Assembly (NCBI RefSeq): GCF_900258515.1
Contig: NZ_LT984884.1
Coordinates: 2,205,353 to 2,269,352 of the forward strand
Direction: 5' to 3'
DNA: 64,000 nt
Source of the DNA: Lentibacillus sp. Marseille-P4043
Lineage (GTDB): Bacteria; Bacillota; Bacilli; Bacillales; Amphibacillaceae
Shown: positions 18,374 to 28,296 of the stretch, piece after piece
Position numbering within the stretch: the first letter of the stretch is position 1
Layout of the letters: each line of letters opens with the position of its first letter
Notes under the pieces: model-generated
Told to the model about the DNA's origin: nothing
The model's database searches: none
Seen by the model: the letters and a program-made list of their open reading frames with translations, nothing else
Translations under genes and position numbers: made by a program

Positions 18374-18481
18374 TCTCTTATTCAGAGTTGGTGGAGGGAC
18401 AGACCCGATGAACCCCAGCAACCATCACATTTGTGAAAAGGTGCTAATCTGATGCAAGGATATTTCCTTGAACAATAAGAG
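18374..18481 (+). promoter_or_regulatory. SAM-I (S-box) riboswitch of metK
   Basis: Closing stem ACTCTCTTATT / AATAAGAG, then the conserved GAGGGACAGACCCGATGA, CCCCAGCAACC, AAAGGTGCTAATCTGATGCA and AAGGATATTTCCTTG. These are the standard S-box blocks in order. It represses metK when SAM is abundant. Confidence 0.97.
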
Positions 18482-18496
18482 CGAAAGGCCACAACT

Positions 18497-18529
18497 CCTT
18501 TCCTCATACAAGTAGGAAAGGCTTTTTTT
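18497..18529 (+). terminator. S-box-controlled terminator before metK
   Basis: CCTTTCCT (18497-18504) pairs with AGGAAAGG (18514-18521), then CTTTTTTTG. It sits right after the aptamer and before the metK start. Confidence 0.9.
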
Positions 18530-18605
18530 GTTTTAAAGGGAGTTTATATAATTGATAAATACAGAGGAGTTCCGTACCACGATATAAAGGGAGAGATTTA
18601 AGCCA

Positions 18606-19805
18606 ATGGCTGCAAATCGTCGTTTATTTACATCTGAATCGGTAACAGAGGGACATCCGGATAAAATTTGTGACCAGATTTCAGATGCTATTTTGGATGA
18701 AATCTTATCAAAAGATCCGAATGCACGAGTAGCTTGTGAGACAACGGTGACAACTGGTTTAGTATTAGTATCAGGGGAAATTTCAACAAGTACGTATGTA
18801 GATATTCCAGCAATTGTAAGACAGACAATAAAGGATATTGGTTACACAAGAGCTAAGTTTGGTTTCGATGCTGAAACATGTGCAGTACTGACAGCAATTG
18901 ATGAACAATCAGCAGATATTGCTGGTGGAGTGGACACTGCATTGGAAGCACGTCAAGGAAAGATGTCTGATGAGGAAATCGCTGCGATCGGTGCAGGTGA
19001 TCAGGGGTTAATGTTTGGCTTTGCTTGTGATGAAACAGAAGAATTGATGCCATTGCCGATTTCACTCGCGCATAAATTGGCAAAACGATTAGCTGACGCA
19101 AGAAAAGATGAAATTCTACCTTATTTACGTCCGGATGGAAAAACACAGGTAACGGTAGAGTATGATGAAAATGACAATCCTGTTAAAGTAGATACAATTG
19201 TCATTTCTACACAACATCACCAGGACATTTCAACCGAACAAATTGAAAAGGATTTAATTGAGCATGTTATTCATCCGATTGTACCAGCAAATTTACTAGA
19301 TGAAACAACAAAATATTTCATCAATCCAACCGGCCGCTTCGTTATTGGTGGACCACAAGGGGATGCTGGACTAACAGGAAGAAAGATAATTGTTGATACG
19401 TATGGTGGTTATGCCCGTCATGGCGGAGGAGCATTCAGTGGAAAAGATTCGACTAAGGTGGACCGCTCAGCAGCATATGCCGCTCGTTATGTAGCAAAAA
19501 ATATTGTTGCTGCAGGCCTTGCTAAAACGTGTGAAGTGCAGCTTGCCTATGCGATTGGCGTTGCGGAACCCGTATCCATTGCGATTGACACATTCGGTAC
19601 TGGAACAGTTACGGAAGAAAAACTCGTTGCAGCAGTTCGAGAATTATTTGATTTACGTCCGGCAGGCATTATCCGTATGCTTGATTTGCAACGGCCAATC
19701 TTTAAAAACACTGCCGCATACGGACATTTTGGCAGAACAGATGTCTTATTCCCATGGGAGAAAACAGATAAGGTAGCGGAATTGAAGGCATTAGCGGAGA
19801 AATAA
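18606..19805 (+). CDS. metK: S-adenosylmethionine synthetase
   Basis: A 399-residue methionine adenosyltransferase making SAM from methionine and ATP. Seen: [13 protein letters not shown] (8-20), the GAGDQG loop (129-134), [12 protein letters not shown] and the P-loop-like GGGAFSGKD near 275-283, all intact. Length equals B. subtilis MetK (400). ATG 18606 is preceded by AAAGGGAGAGATTTAAGCC. Controlled by the S-box riboswitch upstream. It is the first of several rightward genes, ended by a hairpin before asnB. Confidence 0.98.
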   Translation: MAANRRLFTSESVTEGHPDKICDQISDAILDEILSKDPNARVACETTVTTGLVLVSGEISTSTYVDIPAIVRQTIKDIGYTRAKFGFDAETCAVLTAIDEQSADIAGGVDTALEARQGKMSDEEIAAIGAGDQGLMFGFACDETEELMPLPISLAHKLAKRLADARKDEILPYLRPDGKTQVTVEYDENDNPVKVDTIVISTQHHQDISTEQIEKDLIEHVIHPIVPANLLDETTKYFINPTGRFVIGGPQGDAGLTGRKIIVDTYGGYARHGGGAFSGKDSTKVDRSAAYAARYVAKNIVAAGLAKTCEVQLAYAIGVAEPVSIAIDTFGTGTVTEEKLVAAVRELFDLRPAGIIRMLDLQRPIFKNTAAYGHFGRTDVLFPWEKTDKVAELKALAEK

Positions 19806-19826
19806 AATAGATCGTTTTTAAAATGA

Positions 19827-19870
19827 AAATCACGTCTTCCTAAAAATGGGGGGCGTGATTTGTGTTTTTC
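19827..19870 (+). terminator. Terminator of metK
   Basis: AAATCACG (from 19827) pairs with CGTGATTT (to 19861); the loop has a partly pairing TCTTCC/GGGGGG extension; TGTGTTTTTC follows. Confidence 0.65.
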
Positions 19871-20056
19871 GTACAGTATACGTGAGTTGCTTGTACATAT
19901 TTAAAAGTTGAACATACTGAAAAATATGCTATCGATTGGATTGAAGAGTTGGAATTACTTGATAGTGAATCAGCTCCTTTCCATATCGAAATAAAAAACC
20001 ATTTATGATATACTCTAAAAGGTATAATTACGAATCTTGAGAGTGAGGCTAGAGCC

Positions 20057-21964
20057 ATGTGTGGATTTATTGGGATGATCCGCAATCATCCGAGTATGCC
20101 AAATGAAGAAGCAATCCATTTATTTGAACAACAAAACAATATCATCACCCACAGAGGGCCAGATGATGAAGGTTATTTTCATGATGAATATGTATCATTT
20201 GGATTTAGACGTTTAAGTATTATTGATATAGAAAGCGGCCAACAGCCATTAAGCTACAATGATGAAAAAATATGGCTTATTTTTAATGGCGAAATTTATA
20301 ATTATGTGGAATTACGTGAGGATTTAGTCAAAGATGGATATCAGTTCGCAACAGAATCGGATACCGAAGTAATTGCAGCGTTATTTGCCAAACATAAAGA
20401 ACAGGCATTCAGTTATCTACGTGGGATGTTTTCCATCTTAGTATGGGATAAGGAAAATGAAACATTTTATGGCGCGCGTGATCCATTCGGTATTAAGCCA
20501 TTATTTTACCGGGAAACAGAAGAGGGTACTATTTTTGCTTCAGAGAAAAAAAGTATTACACTAATGATGGAAAATGAAGAAGTTAGTGATGAGGCATTGC
20601 AGCATTATTTAAGCTTCCAATTCGTGCCGGAGCCATTGACGATGACAACGGGAATTAAGAAAGTGGAGCCAGGTCATTATTTTGTGAAAAAGCCTGGTCA
20701 AGCAATCTCCTTTACCCGTTATTGGCATGCGACATTTAATCCTGTTTTAATGGACAAACAAGATTGGATCAAGCGTATTCAGGACGTAATGTATGATTCG
20801 GTAAATGTTCATATGCGAAGCGATGTACCAGTTGGATCATTTTTATCAGGTGGTATTGACTCTACGTTAATCGTTGCGATGGCAAGGGAGTTCAATCCGA
20901 ACATTAAAACATTTTCTGTAGGCTTTGAACGGGAGGGTTTTTCTGAAGTTGATGTTGCCAAAGAAACGGCTGATAAACTAAATGTAGAAAACATCTCGTA
21001 TATTATTTCACCTGAGGAGTACGTGGAAAAACTGCCGAAAATTATGTGGCATATGGATGATCCACTGGCAGACCCAGCTTGTGTTCCATTGTATTTTGTT
21101 GCTAGGGAAGCTCGGAAACATGTAACGGTTGTATTATCTGGTGAAGGATCGGATGAATTGTTCGGCGGTTATAACATTTATCGTGAACCAGAGTCATTAA
21201 AAATGTTTCATTCCATTCCAAAACCTGCCAAGAATCTATTAGCAAAGGTTGCGGACGTGCTTCCTGAAGGTGTAAAAGGAAAAAGTTTTCTAGAGCGCGG
21301 CACAACACCACTTCGCGAACGTTATATTGGCAATGCAAAAATGTTTGAGGATGAAGAAAAACAGCAAATATTAAAGCGTTATAATGCAAATTTGTCTTAT
21401 CGCGAGATCACTGGCAAGTTATTTGATAATGTTGCCGATTATCCATTGGTTAATCAAATGCAGTACGTTGATATTCATACCTGGATGCGCGGGGATATTC
21501 TGCTAAAAGCGGACCGGACAACAATGGCGAATTCACTTGAGTTGCGTGTGCCGTTTTTGGATAAAGAGGTATTCCGTGTCGCCAGTGAAATACCGGTCAA
21601 CTTAAAAATTGCGAATGGGACAACAAAGAGTATTTTACGTGAAGCATCACGTGGAATCATTCCAGATCACGTGCTTGACCGTAAAAAACTCGGCTTTCCT
21701 GTGCCTATTCGTCATTGGCTAAAGAATGAGTTGAATGGCTGGGCAAAACAGTTAATCCATGAAAGCCAGACAGATCACTTGCTGCATAAATCATTTATTC
21801 TTGAACTGCTTGAAGCGCATTGTCAAGGAAAAGGTGACTACAGCCGGAAGATTTGGACCGTGTTAATGTTCATGCTTTGGCATCAAATTTTTGTGGAAAA
21901 TAAATTTGATATTGCTGAATTGAGTAAACCAGATTTTGCAGTTGACCCAGTTTCAGCGAAATAA
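20057..21964 (+). CDS. asnB: Glutamine-hydrolysing asparagine synthetase
   Basis: A 635-residue class-II amidotransferase making asparagine from aspartate, glutamine and ATP. Cys2 after Met1 is the glutaminase nucleophile; THRGPDDEG (31-39) and FNGEIYNY (76-83) belong to the N-terminal domain. The synthetase half has the ATP pyrophosphatase loop SGGIDST (264-270) and GEGSDELFGGYN. Length and the asnB position after metK agree with B. subtilis AsnB (632). In Bacillus some AsnB paralogues amidate cell-wall peptides rather than aspartate, so the physiological acceptor is an assumption. ATG 20057 follows GAGAGTGAGGCTAGAGCC. Confidence 0.96.
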   Translation: MCGFIGMIRNHPSMPNEEAIHLFEQQNNIITHRGPDDEGYFHDEYVSFGFRRLSIIDIESGQQPLSYNDEKIWLIFNGEIYNYVELREDLVKDGYQFATESDTEVIAALFAKHKEQAFSYLRGMFSILVWDKENETFYGARDPFGIKPLFYRETEEGTIFASEKKSITLMMENEEVSDEALQHYLSFQFVPEPLTMTTGIKKVEPGHYFVKKPGQAISFTRYWHATFNPVLMDKQDWIKRIQDVMYDSVNVHMRSDVPVGSFLSGGIDSTLIVAMAREFNPNIKTFSVGFEREGFSEVDVAKETADKLNVENISYIISPEEYVEKLPKIMWHMDDPLADPACVPLYFVAREARKHVTVVLSGEGSDELFGGYNIYREPESLKMFHSIPKPAKNLLAKVADVLPEGVKGKSFLERGTTPLRERYIGNAKMFEDEEKQQILKRYNANLSYREITGKLFDNVADYPLVNQMQYVDIHTWMRGDILLKADRTTMANSLELRVPFLDKEVFRVASEIPVNLKIANGTTKSILREASRGIIPDHVLDRKKLGFPVPIRHWLKNELNGWAKQLIHESQTDHLLHKSFILELLEAHCQGKGDYSRKIWTVLMFMLWHQIFVENKFDIAELSKPDFAVDPVSAK

Positions 21965-22005
21965 ACGGTTAAATGTGATTCATATTAAACCAAATATCAT
22001 TATAA

Positions 22006-22047
22006 AAAACAGGCAATGACGGTTATAATATCGTTATTGCCTGTTTT
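22006..22047. terminator. Bidirectional terminator between asnB and the C39-like peptidase gene
   Basis: AAAACAGGCAATGACG pairs with CGTTATTGCCTGTTTT. On the minus strand it is followed by TTATAATG, on the plus by CCC. The hairpin covers the last eight codons and stop of the minus-strand gene. Confidence 0.85.
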
Positions 22048-22880
22048 CCCATTTGGACCCATGCAGCTTTAAATTCCTCAATAGGTGCTTTTTTATCTCG
22101 TTTTAATGGATCGTTAAAGTAAATATAGTCCTGATCATAGCCCGTTATTAACACAGAATGCTCTTTCATTGTAATGTTAATTGGACCGTCTGGGGTTTGC
22201 CATGTCGTAAACTGTTTTTCAGGAAGCTTGTCATATGTAGCATTTATAATTACCCAAACCGGACGCTCCTGATTCAATTGGTTGATAATTTCACCGAAGT
22301 CTTGTCCCGTAAAATCAAGAACGCGTTCACCTGCATACTGTCCAGCCAGTTCCATAATCGGTTTGTGATATACCCCAAACCCAGGTGTTGTGAAGGAATA
22401 CATATCACCAACAAAACCGTTATTTGGATTACCAAAATAAACGCCTTTATCCGTTTTCTTATATGGTGTTGGATCCTGTTTTACTTGTTTTGCTAGTTCC
22501 ATTTTTCCCATATCAATATCGTGATAGTTAAGAAGCATGGCAAGGCTTGTTACTTCACAGCCACGTGGTAACTCAGGTAGTTGGCCAATTAATGGTGCTT
22601 GTAACCGAACAGATTCTTTTATCGTGCGCTGCGAGACCATTGCTTCTGCAGGCTCAACTAGTTTTGGTTCATTAGAAATTGGTAAAAGTTCTTTTGCTGC
22701 AGCAATAAACGCCGTTTTGTGCTCACTTATATAGGTAGAACCGATTAAGATCGCGGAAATTGTAAAAAGAACTGCATATAATTTAAATGAACGACTGACC
22801 CATTTTTTTGAAACTTTTTCACCTAAAAATATAAAATAGATTGCAATTAAACAGGAGATGAAGAATAGTGTAATGTGCAT
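22023..22880 (-). CDS. Membrane-anchored C39-like (papain-fold) peptidase
   Basis: A 285-residue protein with two N-terminal hydrophobic segments (about 1-19 and 33-51), then a C39_2-type peptidase domain outside the membrane. The catalytic Cys108 is in RGCEVTSLAMLL, the His241 in KEHSVLITGYD, and the Asp257 in YFNDP. This triad order is that of C39-like bacteriocin-processing relatives and B. subtilis YvpB. No ABC transporter domain is fused, so it is not a bacteriocin exporter. ATG 22880 is chosen as AGGAG lies 8 bp upstream; a GTG three codons earlier would overlap that site. Substrate unknown. Confidence 0.83.
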   Translation of the reverse strand: MHITLFFISCLIAIYFIFLGEKVSKKWVSRSFKLYAVLFTISAILIGSTYISEHKTAFIAAAKELLPISNEPKLVEPAEAMVSQRTIKESVRLQAPLIGQLPELPRGCEVTSLAMLLNYHDIDMGKMELAKQVKQDPTPYKKTDKGVYFGNPNNGFVGDMYSFTTPGFGVYHKPIMELAGQYAGERVLDFTGQDFGEIINQLNQERPVWVIINATYDKLPEKQFTTWQTPDGPINITMKEHSVLITGYDQDYIYFNDPLKRDKKAPIEEFKAAWVQMGKQAITIL

Positions 22881-22947
22881 TTTGTACACTCCTATAGTAT
22901 TTAACTGTCATACCATTTATATCGGCACTTTTTTACGAATATGAAAC

Positions 22948-23475
22948 CTAAAAATCAATACCTAAATCTGTATGCTGTTTATAGTATTGGCCTTTTTCTA
23001 CATAAGATTTGCGGACTCGATCCATTTCTGTATAATCCTCTTCCGTCAGGCTGCGGACTACTTTGGCTGGTCTGCCTAACGCTAAGGAATGTGGCGGAAT
23101 TTTTTTGCCTGGGGGGACCAGACTTCCAGCTCCAATAAAAGCATTTTCTCCAACTTCTGCGCCATCCAATATAATCGAACCCATACCAATTAGGGCGTTT
23201 TTTCGAATGGTCGCGCCATGTAATGTAACCTGATGACCAACTGTTACGTCATCTTCAACAATGGCGGGGTTACCTGGACTTTGGTGGACCATGGATAGAT
23301 CTTGAATACTTACTCGTTTGCCAATCTGTGTCGGAGCAACATCCCCCCGAATAACGGTATTGAACCAAATGCTTGATTGTTCGCCAATCGTGACATCACC
23401 GATGATAGAAGCGTCTTTTGCGAGAAAAACAGATTTGTCGATTTTTGGTTTACTATCTTTATAGTGGCTAATCAT
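22948..23475 (-). CDS. ytoA: Gamma-carbonic anhydrase-like hexapeptide-repeat protein YtoA
   Basis: A 175-residue left-handed beta-helix protein of the gamma-carbonic anhydrase/YrdA family. Hexapeptide turns run from about 15 to 140 (such as KDASIIGDVTIGEQSSIWF). The metal-site histidines are plausible in MVHQSPGNPAIVEDDVTVGHQVTLHGATI. Start ATG 23475 has GGAGGT 7 bp upstream; upstream frame extension lacks a ribosome binding site. Located 68 bp before the C39-like gene on the same strand and divergent from ytpB, as in B. subtilis. Carbonic anhydrase activity is not proven for this subgroup; an acyltransferase-like role is possible. Confidence 0.9.
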   Translation of the reverse strand: MISHYKDSKPKIDKSVFLAKDASIIGDVTIGEQSSIWFNTVIRGDVAPTQIGKRVSIQDLSMVHQSPGNPAIVEDDVTVGHQVTLHGATIRKNALIGMGSIILDGAEVGENAFIGAGSLVPPGKKIPPHSLALGRPAKVVRSLTEEDYTEMDRVRKSYVEKGQYYKQHTDLGIDF

Positions 23476-23585
23476 GTTAAAAACCTCCAAAGTTGAACCT
23501 ATGTAAAAAATATGATGATATAGGTAGTATAACAAATTTTTCTAAATGAATGGTGTCTGGTCTTTTCGGAACGGAGGAAAAAGGT

Positions 23586-24644
23586 TTGGGAAAACATGTA
23601 CCACATACCGCAGTAACATTAATGACGGCAGTATATCGTAAAATATTCCCGGCGGTGAAACAGGAATTAGTTTATTGGACAAAACGTGCTGAACAAATAC
23701 CAAATGAGGAACTGCGTACACAAGCGCTTGCTAGTATAGCCTCCAAACGATTTCATTGTCAGGGAGGAGCTGTTTATGCTTTGTTGGCAGGGGATAAATG
23801 GAAGCAAGCAATTCGTTTTATCGTAGCATACCAAACGATTAGTGATTACCTGGATAATTTGTGTGACCGCAGTACATCGATGGACCCGGCTGACTTTCGC
23901 TTGTTACATCAGTCTATGATTGATGCGTTGACACCGGGGAATTCGCTTAAAAATTATTATGAATTACGGGAAGATCAGGAAGATGAAGGGTATTTGGCTG
24001 AACTTGTTCAAACATGTCAACAAATTGTAAGCAAGTTGGATGGTTATTCGATTATTCAAGATAAGGTGCTTATGCTGGAACGGATGTATGGTGATCTTCA
24101 GGTTCACAAGCATGTCCGCCTTGATGAACGGATTCCGCGCCTAGTTAATTGGTATAATACGAATAATCGTGAATCCTTAAGTTGGTACGAATTCGCAGCA
24201 GCTGCCGGTTCAACGTTGGGCATTTTCTGTCTTGTTTCCTACACGCTAGGAGGGGAAATAACGTCAAAATTGACCCATCAGATTTATTACAGCTATTTTC
24301 CCAATATGCAGGCATTACATATTTTGTTGGATTATTATATTGATCAGTTAGAAGACGAGCGGGAAGGGGATCTGAATTTTTGCAGCTATTATCCGACTCG
24401 GGAAAAAATGATCGAGCGTTTTGTTTATTTTATGGAACAAACGGAAAAACAAGTTCAATCTTTAGTGGATCGTGAATTTCACCAACTTGTCCATCGTGGA
24501 TTAGTGGGATTATATTTAGCAGACCCTAAGGTAAAAAAACTTGATGGCGGAAAAGAGATGACAAACGCTTTATTACAGGCAAGCGGGCGAAAGGCAAGGT
24601 TTTTTCATTGGAACACGAAAATGTATCACCGTTTATTTGATTAA
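23586..24644 (+). CDS. ytpB: Tetraprenyl-beta-curcumene synthase YtpB (DUF2600)
   Basis: A 352-residue protein of the YtpB family, a class-I-like terpene synthase that in B. subtilis cyclises tetraprenyl diphosphate to tetraprenyl-beta-curcumene, precursor of sesquarterpenoids in spores and membranes. Seen: YQTISDYLDNLCDRS, an Asp-rich metal-binding motif near residue 100, and DYYIDQLEDEREGDLNFC, the second acidic cluster near 255-270. The start is probably TTG 23586 with GGAGG 8 bp upstream; an ATG at 23550 lacks a site. A 9-bp inverted repeat follows the stop but without a U-run. Confidence 0.9.
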   Translation: MGKHVPHTAVTLMTAVYRKIFPAVKQELVYWTKRAEQIPNEELRTQALASIASKRFHCQGGAVYALLAGDKWKQAIRFIVAYQTISDYLDNLCDRSTSMDPADFRLLHQSMIDALTPGNSLKNYYELREDQEDEGYLAELVQTCQQIVSKLDGYSIIQDKVLMLERMYGDLQVHKHVRLDERIPRLVNWYNTNNRESLSWYEFAAAAGSTLGIFCLVSYTLGGEITSKLTHQIYYSYFPNMQALHILLDYYIDQLEDEREGDLNFCSYYPTREKMIERFVYFMEQTEKQVQSLVDREFHQLVHRGLVGLYLADPKVKKLDGGKEMTNALLQASGRKARFFHWNTKMYHRLFD

Positions 24645-24737
24645 AAACGATTCAAGGCATAGTTTGCGCATTGAATCGTCATTAATTGGATAAAATTCTG
24701 TTCTAGGTTATTGGGTTAGGGTCCCTTCGCGCGGACG

Positions 24738-25298
24738 TTATTTTTTCTCAATGGCAATAATAAATGGCGGGGTATTCCTTTGGTTGATAAATCCATATTG
24801 TAATACGTTAAATTCTTGTTGACGTAACTTGGAAGCATAGTTAAGAATGGCGTCTTTTTCTTGAACTCCGCCTTCATGGCCGTGATAAACTACTAAGACG
24901 ATTACCCCGCCTTTTTTCAAAAATTGTAACATGCCGGTTAGGGCCTTGATGGTTGACTCACCATGGGTAATAATTGATTTATCACTTCCGGGTAAGTAAC
25001 CTAAATTGAAAATGACGCCACCAATTTGCTCTGTTTCGTTTAAATATGCTACTGCATGTTCATGACTTTCATGAATAATACGCGTATTCCTGATCTGTTG
25101 TTCCGCCACCTTAAGCTTTACCGCAGCAATTGCCTCAGCTTGAATATCAAACGCCAGTACAGAACCATTTTCTCCGACTAGCTGACTGAGAAAAAGCGTG
25201 TCATGTCCGTTCCCAGCTGTTGCATCTATTACAATATCCCCTTCTTGCACTGACTCAAGCAACAATTGATGTGAAAAGGCAATAATATTTTTAATCAT
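24738..25298 (-). CDS. mnmM: tRNA mnm5s2U34-type methyltransferase MnmM (YtqB)
   Basis: A 186-residue class-I SAM methyltransferase. Motif I is DATAGNGHDT (25-34), the acidic ribose-binding residue is in AFDIQ (49-53), and the target-site motif is NLGYLPG (98-104). The NLGYLPG signature and size are those of B. subtilis YtqB, shown to methylate the aminomethyl group of tRNA wobble uridine (MnmM). ATG 25298 is preceded by AAAGGA 10 bp upstream. The B. subtilis neighbour ytqA (radical SAM) is absent here. Divergent from leuS. Confidence 0.9.
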   Translation of the reverse strand: MIKNIIAFSHQLLLESVQEGDIVIDATAGNGHDTLFLSQLVGENGSVLAFDIQAEAIAAVKLKVAEQQIRNTRIIHESHEHAVAYLNETEQIGGVIFNLGYLPGSDKSIITHGESTIKALTGMLQFLKKGGVIVLVVYHGHEGGVQEKDAILNYASKLRQQEFNVLQYGFINQRNTPPFIIAIEKK

Positions 25299-25458
25299 AA
25301 TCTGTCATTCCTTTTACATTAGTATGAACGTTAATTTTAGCATAAAGTTTTGTCAGTGTGCTTAGCCGGAATTGCAACAATTTATTTGATACAGAAAGTG
25401 GCAGTTACGCGTAATGAGCCATATGTTAGGGTAAATGAAGTTAATTTTGCTTGTTTCC

Positions 25459-25487
25459 TTGACAAAGCAGTTTTAATTAATTAAAAT
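25459..25487 (+). promoter_or_regulatory. leuS promoter
   Basis: TTGACA (25459-25464), 17-bp spacer, TAAAAT (25482-25487). A second possible -10, TATAAT, lies at 25492-25497 but with a poor spacing. Confidence 0.7.
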
Positions 25488-25507
25488 TCGATATAATAAT
25501 GAAAATA

Positions 25508-25703
25508 GCGATGCGAAGGAGTAGTAATAAATTTATTCAAGTTTAGCGAGACAGTGGTTGGTGCAAACTGTTCTTGATAAGTTTATGAACTCGCCTTTAA
25601 GTTGTAAGAGCGAAATGGAAGTAGTTCTTACCGTGAATCCGCGTTAAGGAAACAAAGTGAACGTATGTTTTTACGTTAATTTGGGTGGTACCACGGGAGA
25701 TAT
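25508..25703 (+). promoter_or_regulatory. T-box leader of leuS, leucine specifier
   Basis: A long leader between promoter and leuS. It holds a Stem I with the GAACTC specifier loop (CUC leucine codon at 25590-25592) and the hallmark T-box sequence GGTGGTACCACGGG (25684-25697). Uncharged tRNA-Leu would stabilise the antiterminator and raise leuS expression. Confidence 0.95.
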
Positions 25704-25740
25704 AGCTTCTCGTCCCTATTTAGGGATGAGGAGCTTTTTC
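25704..25740 (+). terminator. T-box-controlled terminator before leuS
   Basis: AGCTTCTCGTCCCTA pairs with TAGGGATGAGGAGCT, followed by TTTTTC. The 5' arm overlaps the region competing with the T-box antiterminator. Confidence 0.92.
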
Positions 25741-25777
25741 TATATAGGGCATACTTCGCGACAAGGAGGAAAAACAG

Positions 25778-28195
25778 ATGAGTTTTAATCATCGGGAAAT
25801 TGAGAAGAAATGGCAAGCGTACTGGAAAGAAAACAAAACATTTAAGACAAATACGTATTCAAACAAAGATAAGGTTTATGCATTAGACATGTTTCCTTAT
25901 CCATCAGGAGCCGGATTACATGTAGGGCATCCGGAAGGTTATACAGCAACAGATATTTTTTCACGAATGAAGCGAATGCAAGGTTATGAAGTATTGCATC
26001 CAATGGGCTGGGATGCATTTGGCTTGCCAGCTGAACAATATGCGCTTGATACAGGAAACAGTCCTGCTGAATTTACCAAAAAGAACATCGATACATTTCG
26101 CAGGCAAATTCAAGAACTAGGATTTTCTTATGATTGGGATCGGGAAGTTAATACAACTGATCCACATTATTACAAATGGACCCAGTGGATTTTTACGAAG
26201 CTTTATGAAAAAGGGCTAGCTTATATGGATGAAGTAGCAGTGAACTGGTGTCCAGCACTTGGGACAGTCCTTGCTAACGAGGAAGTAATCGATGGTAAAA
26301 GTGAACGTGGGGGCCATCCAGTTGTACGTAAACCAATGAAACAATGGATGCTTAAAATCACTGCTTATGCTGATAGATTGCTTGAGGATTTGGAAGAACT
26401 GGACTGGTCAGAAAGCATTAAGGATATGCAACGCAACTGGATCGGTCGTTCAGAGGGAGCCGAAGTAACGTTTGCTATAGATGGCCATGATGAGGAAATA
26501 ACAGTTTTCACTACTAGACCGGATACACTTTTCGGTGCAACTTATGCAGTTTTAGCACCAGAACATCCATTGGTGAAAAAAATCGTAACTGACGAGCAAA
26601 ACGATGCTGTAGAAGCTTACCTTGATGAGGTGCAAACAAAATCTGATTTGGAAAGAACTGACTTAGCAAAAGATAAAACAGGTGTATTTACAGGGGCATA
26701 TGCAATCAATCCGGCAACCAAAGAAAAAATGCCAATTTGGGTTGCCGATTATGTATTGATAACATATGGTACTGGGTCAATTATGGCAGTTCCAGCGCAC
26801 GATGAACGTGACTATGAATTTGCAACAAAATTTGAACTGCCAATTGTGGAAGTAGTTGCAGGTGGCAATATTTCTGAAGAACCATACACAGGTGATGGTG
26901 ATCATGTTAACTCTGATTTCCTTAATGGATTAAATAAAGAAGCTGCTATTGCAAAAATGATCGAATGGCTTGAGACAAATGATCATGGTATAAAGAAAGT
27001 AACGTATCGTTTGCGCGATTGGCTTTTCTCTAGACAGCGTTATTGGGGAGAACCAATCCCGATCATCCATTGGGAAGACGGTACTATGAGTGCAGTGCCG
27101 GAAGAGGAGTTGCCACTTGAATTACCACAAATGACAGCAATAAAACCATCCGGTACCGGTGAATCGCCGTTAGCAAATAGTGAGGAATGGGTTAATGTTG
27201 TAGATCCTAAAACAGGAATGAAAGGCCGCCGCGAAACAAATACAATGCCACAATGGGCAGGAAGCTGCTGGTATTTCTTGCGTTTTGTTGATCCAGACAA
27301 CCCGGAAAAACTTGCCGATCCTGAAGCGCTAAAAGAATGGTTGCCTGTTGATGTATATATTGGTGGGGCGGAGCATGCGGTATTACACTTGCTTTACGCC
27401 CGTTTTTGGCATAAATTTTTATACGATATTGGGGTAGTACCAACGAAAGAACCATTTATGAAATTGTTTAACCAGGGAATGATACTTGGGGAAGGCAATG
27501 AAAAAATGAGTAAATCAAAAGGGAATGTGGTCAACCCGGATGAAATTATAGGATCTCACGGTGCAGATACACTAAGGTTGTATGAAATGTTCATGGGTCC
27601 ACTTGATGCAGCAGTTGCATGGTCAACAAATGGATTGGATGGTGCACGCCGATTCCTTGACCGTGTTTGGCGCTTGATCGTCAATGAAGATGGAGCACTT
27701 TCGGAAAAAATTACAACTGATGGAAGTGATTCTTCGTTAGATAAGGTATACCATGAAACGATTAAAAAGGTTACCGAGGACTTTGAAAACTTACATTTTA
27801 ACACGGGTATTTCTCAAATGATGGTATTTGTGAATGAAGGTTACAAAGCAGATAAGCTTCCAAAAGCGTATGTGGAAGGGTTTGTAAAATTACTTTCTCC
27901 TGTAGCACCACATGTCAGTGAAGAATTGTGGAGCAAATTAGGTCATACGGAAACAATTAGTTATGAAGGATGGCCAATTTTTGATGAAGCAAAACTAACC
28001 GAAGATGAAATTGAAATTGTTTTGCAGGTAATGGGTAAAGTTCGTTCAAAAATGAGTGTTGCTAAAGATATTACCAAGGATGACTTGGAAAAGCAGGCAC
28101 TTGAAAATGAGAAGATACAGGAATGGCTTGAAGGAAAAACAGTACGAAAGGTAATTGTTGTTCCGGGAAAACTTGTAAATATTGTAGCAAATTAA
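25778..28195 (+). CDS. leuS: Leucyl-tRNA synthetase
   Basis: An 805-residue class-Ia synthetase charging tRNA-Leu. The HIGH-type motif is HVGH (48-51) in [12 protein letters not shown]. The CP1 editing domain has the threonine-rich [12 protein letters not shown] and the [15 protein letters not shown] segment. KMSKS is at 576-580, followed by the anticodon-binding helical domain. Length equals B. subtilis LeuS (804). ATG 25778 follows AAGGAGGAAAAACAG. Regulated by the T-box leader and ended by its own terminator. Confidence 0.98.
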   Translation: MSFNHREIEKKWQAYWKENKTFKTNTYSNKDKVYALDMFPYPSGAGLHVGHPEGYTATDIFSRMKRMQGYEVLHPMGWDAFGLPAEQYALDTGNSPAEFTKKNIDTFRRQIQELGFSYDWDREVNTTDPHYYKWTQWIFTKLYEKGLAYMDEVAVNWCPALGTVLANEEVIDGKSERGGHPVVRKPMKQWMLKITAYADRLLEDLEELDWSESIKDMQRNWIGRSEGAEVTFAIDGHDEEITVFTTRPDTLFGATYAVLAPEHPLVKKIVTDEQNDAVEAYLDEVQTKSDLERTDLAKDKTGVFTGAYAINPATKEKMPIWVADYVLITYGTGSIMAVPAHDERDYEFATKFELPIVEVVAGGNISEEPYTGDGDHVNSDFLNGLNKEAAIAKMIEWLETNDHGIKKVTYRLRDWLFSRQRYWGEPIPIIHWEDGTMSAVPEEELPLELPQMTAIKPSGTGESPLANSEEWVNVVDPKTGMKGRRETNTMPQWAGSCWYFLRFVDPDNPEKLADPEALKEWLPVDVYIGGAEHAVLHLLYARFWHKFLYDIGVVPTKEPFMKLFNQGMILGEGNEKMSKSKGNVVNPDEIIGSHGADTLRLYEMFMGPLDAAVAWSTNGLDGARRFLDRVWRLIVNEDGALSEKITTDGSDSSLDKVYHETIKKVTEDFENLHFNTGISQMMVFVNEGYKADKLPKAYVEGFVKLLSPVAPHVSEELWSKLGHTETISYEGWPIFDEAKLTEDEIEIVLQVMGKVRSKMSVAKDITKDDLEKQALENEKIQEWLEGKTVRKVIVVPGKLVNIVAN

Positions 28196-28202
28196 ATGAA
28201 GT

Positions 28203-28239
28203 AAGGATCTCTATCAGTAACGGTAGAGATCCTTTTTAA
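28203..28239 (+). terminator. Terminator of leuS
   Basis: AAGGATCTCTA (28203-28213) pairs with TAGAGATCCTT (28224-28234), then TTTAATTT. Confidence 0.9.
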
Positions 28240-28296
28240 TTTGGGCAGTTATTATAAGTGCCTCATTTAAATTTTGTTAATCAAGTAAATGAAATA

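Noticed and set aside
20057..24644. Possible sesquarterpene or antibiotic biosynthesis cluster (asnB, C39-like peptidase, ytpB)
   Set aside because: The order asnB-ytoA-ytpB is ordinary Bacillus gene order and no other tailoring or export genes are present.
24647..24681. Terminator after ytpB (ACGATTCAA/TTGAATCGT)
   Set aside because: The inverted repeat is real but has a 15-nt loop and no U-run on either side, so it was not listed as a terminator.
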